NCBI GenBank assembly: GCA_019096065.1
Contig: JAGUCH010000003.1
Coordinates: forward strand, 11,284,001 to 11,348,000
Direction: 5' to 3'
Source of the DNA: Paracyclopina nana
Lineage: Eukaryota; Arthropoda; Copepoda; Cyclopoida; Cyclopettidae
DNA: 64,000 bases
The notes under the pieces were generated by a model. That model made no database searches. It was not told the DNA's origin and saw only the letters and a program-made list of their open reading frames with translations. Shown here one piece after another: positions 44,701 through 50,770 of this stretch. How positions within the stretch are numbered: the first letter of the stretch is position 1; each line of letters starts with the position of its first letter. The position numbers were made by a program, and so were the translations under genes.

Positions 44701-47700
44701 CGTAATGGAAACTCTAAACATGAAAATTTGGAAAAGGCCAAGACAAAGCTCGTGTCATGCAGATTTAGGCCCTGTTCATGTATTAAGAATGCCTTAAGGT
44801 ATGGAAAAAATTGTCATAAGGAATAGTGAATCTGTTGCTGACTGCTACTCTACGAGTTCAGCTTGGGGCCGAGCAGCGTTTTTAATGGCAATGTTTGCTA
44901 TTTTGTCGCATGGCTGTTGGCATTTTTCATAACAAACTAGCTTTCTTAACGTTTCTTTGATAAGAGATGAAATGTAACTAGTGATTTTGCTCAAAATGGC
45001 TAAAATGCGGAGTGCTTAGTTGCCCAAATTAGATTTGTTTACTTTCCAGTTGGCTTAAAGTTGATCCGATTTTTTTTAGCATCAGCTGGCGCTTGTCATA
45101 AGACAATTTTTCTCCTTTCCTTGAGGTGTTTTTCGTGCATTTTCCTTAGGAGTTTGGGGCGTACATGAACAGGACATTATAGCCCTAATTGAGCTAGGTA
45201 GGGTCAGGTGAAAGTTTCACACACACACAGTGGAGTGGCAAAGTTTGACAAGGACAAACGCCTCTCGGCTAAGAAGACAAAAGTGCTTGTCATTTATTTG
45301 AGGACGAAAAAGTTGACTGAGGCCAGCCTCTTCTCCTGCAGCTGAATGCCAACCTGTGCTAACCTGAACTATGATAAGTTTGAAACTAAGCTCACGTGAA
45401 GATGGGCTCTCCTTTGGTCCCTCGATACCACAACACTGTGGCTAATTGTTCTTGAGGGTTTTCCGGACTGGAAGCATGGCAAACGAGTGCAGCCCGACCT
45501 CCAACCAGGACCCAAGCAGCCTCAACATCCACTTTATCTGTGCCTGAAACGAAAAATTGAATTTAGCTCAGAATAGGCCTACCATAGCTAGTAGTATGAT
45601 ATAGGCAAATCCCATCTCCGATTTTTCCCAGTTGTGGAAGAAGGAAGATGAAATTGCCATTAATATAAAAGAGGGAAACTTTTTACTATAGCTCTCCTTT
45701 TTTTTAATAGGTTAAAAGGTTCATGGGTGATTTGGAGTCATGGTGAGTAGCATGATTTGTGACTTTGGCCCCCTATTTGATCCTGCCGATTCGAAGCGAG
45801 CCCTATGCTAAAAGGGCTACTCGGTCGAAATATCAAATCTCACGCCAAAAGATGGCTGGGGTCTTGAACAGCTCAACTTTTTCCTTCTTTGGGTGAAATA
45901 AAATATCTTGGTGCCATTTAAAAGTTTTGCCCCACTAAATTATATGGCAAAATCTTACATAGTTGTACTACATTTGAAATGCAGGAAATTTACTTATATG
46001 TTTACTTTTGCAAAAATGCTCAAAAACTCTATTGAGCCTCTTGTGAACATTTATACTGTTGTTTTTTCAGCTTTAGTACACTTTTTGCTGCTGTACACAA
46101 AGGCTTTCCTCAAATCTTTAATCCAAAGGGGAAGAAAAGGGAGCTTCTTAATCAAATAAGACGCGAATGTGCTAGGTAAAGTTTTCACTTTTTTCTCAAT
46201 ATAACAACATCTCAGTAGTTGTAGCATGGCTGTGTACTAACTTTGTTCGACTGTAGTTGCTTTTGTTCTTGCTAGCTAGCTGCTGATACTGCTATACACG
46301 ATACTTTGCTGGAAACAACTTGTCTCAACCTTGTTGTTTCATTGTAAATTACTACTGCTGCCACTCCATCGACGACAAGTAGCAAGATTTTTTATTGCAC
46401 CTCTTGTCTGTTCGCAGTACAAAATCTACCCACCTGCAAAAAATGTACAAGTAACTATGGCAAAATGTCTAATTACATCATACTGGTAACTTACTAATTA
46501 AGTATTGCTTTCACAGTGCCCTTTATAGCAAATGAAATTATTAGCTTTAAAAGCCTATTTATAAGGATAGCAAAATTACTGGGCAACTTTTCTCCCTAAA
46601 AGGAAGTGAAAAAATTCAAGATACACAATTGTCAGTTTTGTATCATAGTTTTGGTATTCAAATGGATGTATGCAGAATTGTCAATATGATACAAATCATC
46701 AACTTTTGAGCCTTGTTTGGTACAATCCAGCAAATGTAAGCTTGGCAAAATCCCTCTTGAACTAAAAAGGGATGATGATTTGAATAGCCCTGCCCCACAA
46801 AACAAAAAGTATGTAGTAAGTGTGTAGTAAAGCCAGTTTGAAAATCAACCATGTCCAAACTGATTAATTTTGACACACATCAATTCATCTATGTCCATAG
46901 AGTACTCACAAGTTTTTTTTTTCACTCTATCATAATTAGTCTTTGAGATATTCAATTTTAAAATATTCGAAATGGCGACAAATCGACGAACTAGAAGTCT
47001 TAAACATATTTTCATTAATCTTTAATTTTCTAATTGATATGACTTTTATAGCATATAATGAAGTCATTTATCAAAAAAAAATTTTGATAAATCAAAAAAT
47101 CAATGTTCCTATTTTTAGTATATTTATTGCATATTTTAGTTATTTAATCGTAACAAAATTTATACTTATTTTTATCCCAACTCATATGCTTCCATACTAA
47201 TGATAATTGTTTAAATGAAATGTATACTAATGCCAAATAGTTTACTTTTATAAGTATGAATTCAAAGACAACTTCAAAATTATTTCATTAATTATTTTTT
47301 GTATATTTTATCCCTGTTAAATGCCCACTCTCCTAATTTAATAGGTTAGTACTAAATGTAGATTGACTTCATTTCGTTACTCCAAAAAATCCATCTTCTT
47401 AATCGACACTATCTACAGTTATGACTACCCTCCAAGAACCATGCGCTGCTATTTGGCACTGCTATCTGCTAAGTCCGGTGTTAAGGTATATTTCTCAGAC
47501 TTAATAAGTCTGTATTTTATCTGTTTTCTTAAATTGAACTTAGTAAACTGTTCAGAGATGGCTCTGCTTGCAATTCAATAATTTGTGAAATTGTTCTAAT
47601 CAATAACTTTGAATGGTTTTAAGATTTCAAAAATCCTCATTAATAGATGTTGTTTGGAACAACATGAAAAGTGAGTTGGTAAGTATCATGAACCTCAGTT

Positions 47701-50700
47701 TTTATACAAAAACTGAGATTTTTAGAATATTTCAATATTTTTTTACATGTACCACAATCACTTTAGTCCACTCTATTTTTTCCGAATCAGAATTTTCTAT
47801 GTCTAAAGACTTACATATAAAATGGGTCATTAGTGTGGAGAGAGCATACAATTTTCAGGCTCACATTAAAATTCAATACATTTTGTAACATAGTTGTTTT
47901 TCAGGATTTGTATGAATTGTATCTTGTTATTTAGTTGTGAATTAAAATCGGTCTTATATCCCACTTTAATGTATGTAACACCTTAAAAAAGTACATGGAA
48001 ATGTCAACTATGTCTAGATTTATTTTGTTTCAATTTGATTTAATTTACTTGTTAATTTTTTAAAAAGTATAGTACATACCTATAAAACAAGAAAAATTGA
48101 CAATAAATACCTATAAAATAGGCATAGCAGATTCGAAATTTGTCAAAAAAAAATTATTTTTAAATAAGTCTTTTATTAGATGAAAACACTTTTAAAACAG
48201 ATTCAATACTATTAATTTATAAATTAAATTATAAATACTATCTATAATAACTTATGAAACAAAAAAATTCATGTATTATTTTCACACACGCATACCATAG
48301 GATAAAATAAAAATGAAATCAAGTTGAAAGCGATAAGTTTTAGAGATCAGGATTTCGCAAAAATTTTATGAAACGGTTGCGTTACGCTTTTAGGTATATT
48401 CTTGTAGCAAGAATACCGATCAAAAATACGTACTAAATTAGGATCAAATCGGTATGGTTTGCGGATTTGTTTTGTGGGGTGCTCCCTTATAGGCTGTCAA
48501 GTTTGCTTATCTTTTACCTTCAATTCATAAATCTTGTGAAATCTTTGACATCTTCTTTTTCATGGAGGAGAAAACTGGGGAGCAATGTCTAGCTCATGCA
48601 AGATTGCTAGGTCAATGTCCTTGCCATTTCAGACGTAAAATGGCTGCAGACTGTAAGGCATCACACGTTTAGCTTCTTTTATGGATGGTGGTGCGCCCTC
48701 CGCAATTTAAAATAGAATGGCCTACATTTGACAAACAATGGTCCAACATGTGGAAAGCGTACAGCAAAGTACGCAGAATAAGCCTGCTTACAACTGTTTG
48801 CATGCTAACAAACCATCCTGCATCTCTCGGAAAATTCCCTTTTTACCAGGAAAAAAGAAGCAGGAGAAGCATAATAGGATATATGCCAGCTAGCCAGGAA
48901 AATTCCTTTGTGTTCTGCCCCACAATGGAGTCAGTTTTTTGGCTCTATTAGGCAAATTCTTGCTGTCGTATTTTGCTTCTGCAGTACATTCCCCTTTCCA
49001 ATTAGAATCCTCCAGGTTGAACTTGTTTGTTCATTTCTCGCTTTTCTGCTCCCTTTCATCGTATTTTGCCATGTGTTGAATACGCTCCATATATGTAGTA
49101 GCATATAGAGCTGTATCTGCCTTGTGTAGTTGGCCAACTTTGATGTGAAATAGAGTTACAAGCAGGAATGAATTCCCAGCTCTCATCTTGTTTTTTCTTT
49201 TAGATCATTATTTTTGGTGGCTTTTTTGTACTACTTCAAATTACTTGCCATTTTGAAGCCCAAAAAGCTGTACTATTTGCCAACTTGGCTTAAGTGGGCT
49301 TTCACTAAATTACATTGGGATGATTTCATATAACGCCCAAAGCCATTTTCAAACAAAACATGCCATAAATAGTATACGTACTACAGTAAGCTGAATACAT
49401 TCCTAAGTATTTTTTAAAGATGGCAGAACAGTTAATCCTTTATAGTGGGGATTTGCTAAGCTAGGGCAACTTAAACTTAACTGGTCGCAGCGCTACCAGA
49501 TGTTTTTTCGAAAAGATTCCGCACGTTCACTTTAATTAAGCCACTTTCAGTAAGTCGAAAAGCAACGCCATGTTTACCGTGTTTCAAGTAGGAATCTGCT
49601 CGCTTTCATCGTTTTTTGCCATGTGTGGAATGCACTGTATTAATATACCTGCGTCATGAACCAACTTTGATGTGAAACGGAGTTACAAGAAGGAAAAACA
49701 GCCAAAATGAATTCCCCTCTCACTTTCCAGTTTTTACTGAAAAGTGGTTACTCACATGAAATTTTTACTGCATTTAGATGCATGCTACTTGAAGCCATTG
49801 AGCTCATGATGTATTTTCAGGACCCAAAATACAGTGGTGTATTTGCTACATTGGCTAAAGTGTGCTTGCTCTTAATTAGATTGGGACGATTCTGTAAAGA
49901 CTTTCTAACAAAGCATACAAAGTTGCTTAGTGCATGGTAAAATGGCTGGGAAATTGATTCGAGCAACAAGTTTTCGCATAAAGATATCAAAAGGGTGCCA
50001 TAAAGTTGGCTTTTAAAGGTTAGAAAGCCTGGTTAGCTACTGAAGAAGCAGTTGTGTGTGGCTGAGGCAAAAAAGCACTTTGCATGTTTTGCCACAAAAA
50101 TCTCCCTTAAGCACCTCATGCAATCCTGTTATCACAATAACAGATGAGTGGGGGGAAGGCCCAGAAATGCAAAAAAGCCAGGACACAAAGTAGTCTTGCC
50201 CTGCGACGACGAGAACGAAGCACACATAACAACAGTGAAGGAAATTGATTGTGGTCTTGAAAAACCTCGACGTTTATATAGGCAAAAGTTCGGCCTTTGG
50301 TCGCGATTTATATGCAGCAAAATCAATGTCTGCGAAAGCTTGCTAAATAAGCCAGATGTGTATTTTCATGTTTTAGCAATGAAAGTTGAGGAAAATCTGT
50401 GGGAAGTCTTGATGCAATCAAGACCTCTGAAGTGAGCTTTCTAAGCTAAGGAAACACTCAGAGAATTCGAACAATTTCAAAAGTTACTACTACATAAAGG
50501 ACAGGTAACAACAACTCTAGCTTATAAATTCTGTAAAAGCGTAGAAAAGCTGAATACTATACCGAAAGGAGCTGGAGTTGTCGTGGTTGTCGTGGTCGTG
50601 GCCTCCGATTCCATAACGAAAGGGAAGAGTGCACCTTCGAAGTCGCCCATGATCGACGTTGGAACGACAGCTTGGAAGGAAGGTGGTGGGCTCTGCACCA

Positions 50701-50770
50701 CTTGATTGGCTTTCACTTTTGCCGAGAAGGACAAAAGTCCGTGAAACACGAGCAGCAGCAATAACAACAT
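17753..50770 (-). CDS. Sidestep-like immunoglobulin-superfamily receptor
   Basis: Sixteen exons in transcription order: 50770-50563, 45543-45396, 41592-41387, 41328-41215, 40592-40383, 27767-27616, 27237-27087, 25474-25344, 25287-25122, 22850-22786, 21441-21213, 20807-20627, 19396-19278, 19215-18877, 18451-18276, 17956-17753. Phases agree at every junction and the total, 2799 nt, is a multiple of three (932 residues). Layout: signal peptide 1-21; Thr-rich spacer; Ig1 about 73-187 (VLWYRGTKGEPIF then YDAR, a Sidestep hallmark); Ig2 188-295; Ig3 296-396 (ITWWKRG, CRAEN); Ig4 397-495; Ig5 496-593; fibronectin III 594-693; membrane helix about 706-729; a 200-residue cytoplasmic tail with the motif DPDLIP. 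Drosophila Sidestep proteins are muscle or neuronal surface ligands for Beaten path receptors that guide motor axons, and a similar role is inferred here. A possible 5' UTR acceptor lies at 50829. The intron after exon 6 has a GC donor, and intron 5 carries a retrotransposon. Confidence 0.92.
19655..20448. repeat. Minisatellite bounded by inverted ends, rich in TTTAAA palindromes
   Basis: The block opens with GGCTGGTTCTTTATGCAACC and closes with its reverse complement (ending at 20448). Inside, variants of one unit recur: CAGTGAAAAGCCAGGTG, TTTAAATACCTTTCCAC, CATAAGGGTATTTAAATACC, GTTACCTGGTAACGATC. GGTATTTAAATACC and GTTACCTGGTAAC are themselves palindromic or nearly so. Units near the left edge are inverted relative to those on the right. 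It looks like a MITE-like element whose interior expanded as a tandem array. It lies in the intron between exons 12 and 13 of the Sidestep-like gene. Confidence 0.85.
24048..24822. repeat. Dispersed AGATGGCGC repeat, copy A, split by a MITE
   Basis: Two parts (about 24048-24248 and 24661-24822) match the reverse complement of 54088-54505 in the same order, including CACGTGATTACGAGCGGC, TTTGATTGGCTG, TTGCATATGGTTTT and GATTGCCAATTATC-type words. TA-MITE copy 4 separates them. Both outer edges carry AGATGGCGCT. Non-coding. It lies between exons 9 and 10 of the Sidestep-like gene. Confidence 0.75.
24249..24658 (+). mobile_element. TA-MITE copy 4, nested in the dispersed repeat
   Basis: A 410-bp copy with the family ends (ATGTCCTGTTCATGTA, and TACATGAACAAGGCA at the right). 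It is flanked by TT at 24247-24248 and 24659-24660 rather than TA. The uninterrupted 54-kb copy of the host repeat reads GCATATGGTTTTGTG at the matching site, so insertion into the TT-rich word is supported. Confidence 0.85.
26201..26657. mobile_element. hAT-type MITE with perfect ends
   Basis: A 457-bp element whose first 30 and last 30 bases are exact reverse complements (outer word AAAAGATTTTGCATCACTTA). It is flanked by the 8-bp direct repeat AGTGACAG at 26193-26200 and 26658-26665. An 8-bp duplication is the mark of hAT transposases. There is no internal coding capacity. It lies in the Sidestep-like intron between exons 7 and 8. Confidence 0.88.
27614..27615 (-). other. GC donor of a GC-AG intron (Sidestep-like exon 6)
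   Basis: The exon ends ACAGAGGAG and the intron starts GCAAGT, the strong consensus for the minor GC-AG class. The next exon (27237) starts in the matching phase 0. Reading through instead meets a stop before any Ig sequence resumes. Confidence 0.8.
28749..28943 (-). repeat. 3' LTR
   Basis: A 195-bp direct repeat, base-for-base the same as 38920-39114 by my reading. In element orientation it begins TGTAGCAGG and ends CCTCCTACA, so it has TGTAG/CTACA termini. The polypurine tract abuts it. Confidence 0.95.
28944..28955 (-). other. Polypurine tract
   Basis: In element orientation GTAGGGGGAAGT lies immediately 5' of the 3' LTR, the position used to prime plus-strand synthesis. The envelope stop codon TAG (28954-28952) lies inside it, so coding sequence runs to within 8 bases of the LTR. 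Confidence 0.75.
28952..31435 (-). CDS. Envelope-like transmembrane glycoprotein of the LTR element
   Basis: A real ATG at 31435 opens 827 uninterrupted codons. A hydrophobic N terminus (about residues 8-32) could be a signal peptide or anchor. A Cys-rich ectodomain contains the word TRCGYDSISYGS and several N-glycosylation sequons (for example NCT, NET, NAT). A membrane helix is near 596-618, a second hydrophobic patch near 624-640, then a basic (RRGRR) and acidic (Asp/Glu run) tail with a PPKY motif near residue 708. Position after integrase and this layout support an envelope gene. The Cys-rich ectodomain is unlike the usual errantivirus/baculovirus F type as I know it and recalls glycoproteins of arthropod negative-strand RNA viruses (chuvirus type). 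That assignment is an inference from memory. It is likely expressed from a spliced RNA. No break was seen in it. Confidence 0.75.
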   Translation of the reverse strand: MTPVSCFLWPSMYLMAFFVYAYWILFSELAQAAVVPGTSPRSRVADLYTPDAKVTSFTTYDCAHPDAIHEAIDLSQPELCEDIRSAYQAPVNITVQVLQTASTLSIKAFRCRVHLSRQVTRCGYDSISYGSQMTDVNRPYLVTPQACREAAEKHYLIVENKKVEVALNNPTSLSYFSKGGLDKDHKCTTTTLTSGGVTFYKSYETTTIHALVEPIYGKLNTANGRVVFSNHLTANFQDLIVQDDAEGTIVWPKRKSPRCEDELSEVYRGPAVLYPHRNATSLMGGAGHLGDLLLLAHEEESRFAGFVLKGVQSMCQRKLFTTQLRDFAILLVGPGEGPLQAKYLHPEDMDGANIQTQLAFVHSQHALHIQDRFKFLQELICKNERAILHSKLQSMASGSSSYATLDSHGPGHLVTRAGAVAYVTSCYPVQAVTRSIDNCTQEIPVLVNNETRFADPLSFILTDRPSVVPCDSITPIKWRIHNQWMCATPQIHACIAPSQLNPMSDAAPRSHQYDISRGLGGGVFSAEQRANHILYLHLFSSREAVVNTITSNVLHNSLITGSRSTTFWSQEDIDQMVDHVGSAIIPFFSSVGKYYSYFTGFLITVGLLKLILGALLRMIILYRRRGFGWWMLLAIWHTAFLMVEMPWRMVTNLGQDQILFPGGDSDDERPSRRGRRHPGGGTTQAFRLANLGSSDDDDDDDEEDAPPKYATAAAGAAGVEEDEAAPRTRRGFRQRLREALSQEQDSVYKNLQAQVDVLARQNESMHNYLMTVLPAATVPTVPSATSTPLKPFPEVAVSPAPPISPVRPATPRQRTVGPRREDTTTLQ
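31436..31647 (-). other. Spacer between integrase and envelope genes
   Basis: About 210 bases without a coding frame, containing a short alternating GC run (about 31593-31601) and a run of Cs near 31608. A splice acceptor for envelope RNA would be expected here, but I cannot single one out. Confidence 0.4.
31648..33642 (-). CDS. Integrase region of pol, with a long C-terminal tail
   Basis: An open frame of 664 codons. A zinc-binding HHCC module has His82/His87 and Cys117/Cys120. The catalytic core has Asp149 (SLDYVGPF), Asp209 (LHTDQGTHF) and Glu244 (NPVERAHRD). A GPY/F-type module follows (FWTGPWTIEKR, near 400). After about residue 430 comes a low-complexity acidic, Pro- and Ser-rich tail of some 230 residues with no recognised domain. 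The 34-residue gap between the last two acidic residues is one shorter than the usual 35. This frame is one base out of register with the RNase H frame upstream, at a G run near 33638. Confidence 0.88.
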   Translation of the reverse strand: MGQAQEEDDDLVTLRQLVKLQQAPSRAHLDAASARGRVLMEQFNSLCLDQQGALRLRDPQGRPSTRLIVPRKWEEASLRHVHETMGHQGRDNLIHRAAQHFYFPNMARVADEVVKSCLLCQKSKPATSDQRHTLVPRHAGFPFQVLSLDYVGPFKPTSNQHRYLFTAKCVFSKWIEAFPCRSNDAETAVRFLTTEIIPRFGLPERLHTDQGTHFTAHLMREVCSALGIKANTTPSYNPKSNPVERAHRDLNELIRKMIKGHYSKWAEVVPFALFILRTTKNRSTGLAPYEMVFGRQPTTNLDLIFGDPQPAVHKATEAGRFAKQLRERIQLAHEWARKNISASIERQRRAYHMDKQAFSPGQKVWLFTPRIVRSISKKLQTFWTGPWTIEKRINELTYEISPDPSWPLTKKQVVSVDRLKRYIEPSDPQAETITSPPTENMDFDMPGDESAEHMHAPDPASDEQPSETTHAFEYAVAPTDREYGFPHAKDDTIPPFNDDPTIPEYDCTMFEHMSQDDNDTPPNEGEQQDQISPDDYGHNSPPPSPTPRPPPRKRRTAAEMLQEYSQQILGGQDKLAETSRSRTRSGDKQASRDDALLPLQQAPTAQALPETTRYLLPPLEPRPPPIRPSIPSTIPEASRSQTSSSSSQGQNSTISTPNSDNVFD
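33606..34904 (-). pseudogene. Reverse transcriptase and RNase H region of pol, frame-broken
   Basis: All parts of a Gypsy RT-RNase H are present but in several frames: the RT fingers (VRKKNGSLRWRVDHREINKIP) after an in-frame TGA at 34907-34905, palm with FSTLDA and the active-site YLDD (ALPYLDDCL), thumb and connection (MPAYIDLIRKWPLPNTRKL), RNase H with acidic residues in LDTDFSQE, QGELVAV and RTDHRALL, then a tail with HRAGTKHGNADSLSR. Single-base register changes fall near 34800-34806, 34397-34400, 33801-33805 and 33638-33640. As given, no intact polymerase can be made. Decay or base-calling error in homopolymers are both possible. Confidence 0.85.
34905..36085 (-). CDS. Protease and reverse transcriptase N-terminus
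   Basis: This frame is entered by -1 slippage at 36092-36086 and stays open to the TGA at 34907-34905. A retroviral-type aspartic protease has its active-site triad in RALVDSGNSW (Asp codon near 35942). The frame then runs through a linker into the start of RT (HVIDLKPGARPINIRRRPIN, EEEVITPISS). No ATG sits at the head of the frame, which suits expression as a Gag-Pro-Pol fusion. The protease would mature Gag and Pol in the particle. Confidence 0.82.
36051..36092 (-). promoter_or_regulatory. Gag-pro -1 ribosomal frameshift signal
   Basis: In element orientation the heptamer G GGA AAC (36092-36086) is exactly in X XXY YYZ phase with the gag frame, five codons before the gag stop. A 5-base spacer is followed by a 7-bp stem, GACCCGG (36080-36074) with CCGGGTC (36057-36051), closing a 16-base loop. 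Slipping back one base enters the protease frame, which is open from this point. The same heptamer class serves gag-pro in some betaretroviruses. Confidence 0.8.
36068..37418 (-). CDS. Gag polyprotein (one frame break near the N-terminus)
   Basis: The first ATG pair is at 37418-37413 (MMLRSPKQRPSS). That frame and the main gag frame differ by one base, the switch falling in a G/C run near 37286-37292. From there about 408 codons are open to TAG at 36070-36068. Visible parts: a Gly/Pro-rich segment with repeated GGNPLG, a charged coiled-coil-like stretch (RQREAELRQVEAEARRLEAE), a capsid-like helical region (EKFEDTEADKWLTFRLHVEA; YERFFVTATSSQVARIALET), one CCHC zinc knuckle (CFYCERKGHRRAEC) and a basic Ser-rich tail. 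It forms the particle and binds RNA. Confidence 0.85.
38037..38651 (-). CDS. Arginine-rich leader reading frame of the LTR element (doubtful)
   Basis: A 204-codon open frame in the leader, on the coding strand of the element. It starts at TTG rather than ATG, and the first internal ATG comes about 45 codons in, at PPQRMASITRRARAL. The product would be highly basic. Because of the DNA duplication it carries the segment RARALRQQDRWTPES twice. No homology is recognised. It could be an accessory gene, but high GC content alone produces long open frames, so it may not be translated. Confidence 0.2.
   Translation of the reverse strand: MRPYARIAWRCCGSRHRDTIAENREYAVSRLSYAEQACPRLRPPQRMASITRRARALRQQDRWTPESLESPRLSSAEAAPQRMAGITRRARALRQQDRWTPESPSQPRPRNKATIETLAGRPRYSAEKRAFVRTIHVNDCIKINKQQLTTRSQILRARAARKKSGHDYRLPREVYLGKPSGGPQRRAARRRPEKAWLLRISQDH
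38342..38543. repeat. Tandem duplication in the LTR element leader
   Basis: About 96 bases (38342-38437) recur at 38450-38543 with a base change and a 2-base difference. Both copies begin GCGACTCAGGTGTCCAGCG and end GAGGACAAGC. Confidence 0.9.
38899..38916 (-). other. Primer-binding site
   Basis: Three bases inside the 5' LTR, in element orientation, lies TGGCGCGGTCGGTAGGAC, starting with the TGG that pairs with a tRNA 3' CCA. The partner would be a tRNA ending CGACCGCGCCA, perhaps a tRNA-Ser. I cannot confirm which. Confidence 0.7.
38920..39114 (-). repeat. 5' LTR
   Basis: Copy of 28749-28943, with no difference seen over 195 bases. It should hold the element promoter. No clear TATA box was recognised. 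CATG follows at 39115-39118 as the target duplication. Confidence 0.95.
41634..41823. mobile_element. Short foldback element (Sidestep-like intron 2)
   Basis: Begins AGGCCGTTCTCATTTG and ends with the reverse complement ATGAGAACGGCCT. Near the ends it carries GCTAAGCAACG / TTAGCTTAGC-like words resembling the 10509-10957 element. It starts about 40 bases from the exon 3 acceptor. Confidence 0.6.
44768..45177 (-). mobile_element. TA-MITE copy 5 (Sidestep-like intron 2)
   Basis: A 410-bp copy in the opposite orientation. In its own direction it starts ATGTCCTGTTCATGTA and ends TACATGAACAGGGCC, flanked by TA at 44766-44767 and 45178-45179. It lies about 220 bases from exon 2. Confidence 0.85.
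45544..50562 (-). other. Intron 1 of the Sidestep-like gene
   Basis: A 5-kb intron with consensus ends. Apart from the AT-rich segment 46793-48479 I saw only unorganised AT-rich sequence and no exon that fits the phase between exons 1 and 2. Large first introns often hold regulatory elements, but none is identifiable by eye. Confidence 0.55.
46793..48479. mobile_element. AT-rich segment bounded by 14-bp inverted repeats (possible decayed DNA transposon)
   Basis: Perfect inverted copies of CCCCACAAAACAAA at 46793-46806 and 48466-48479 enclose 1.69 kb that is much more AT-rich than its flanks, especially 46910-48330. Within it, open stretches at 46943-47200, 47363-47581 and 47613-47888 (+) encode Lys/Ile/Phe-rich peptides that I do not recognise. 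No target duplication could be assigned. It could be a degraded transposon or another foreign insertion. Confidence 0.45.

Noticed and set aside
50148-50435. Plus-strand frame with VVLPCDDEN, looking like the start of an Ig domain
   Set aside because: It is on the opposite strand to the Sidestep-like gene, and the true Ig1 first half is the exon at 45543-45396 with matching phase.
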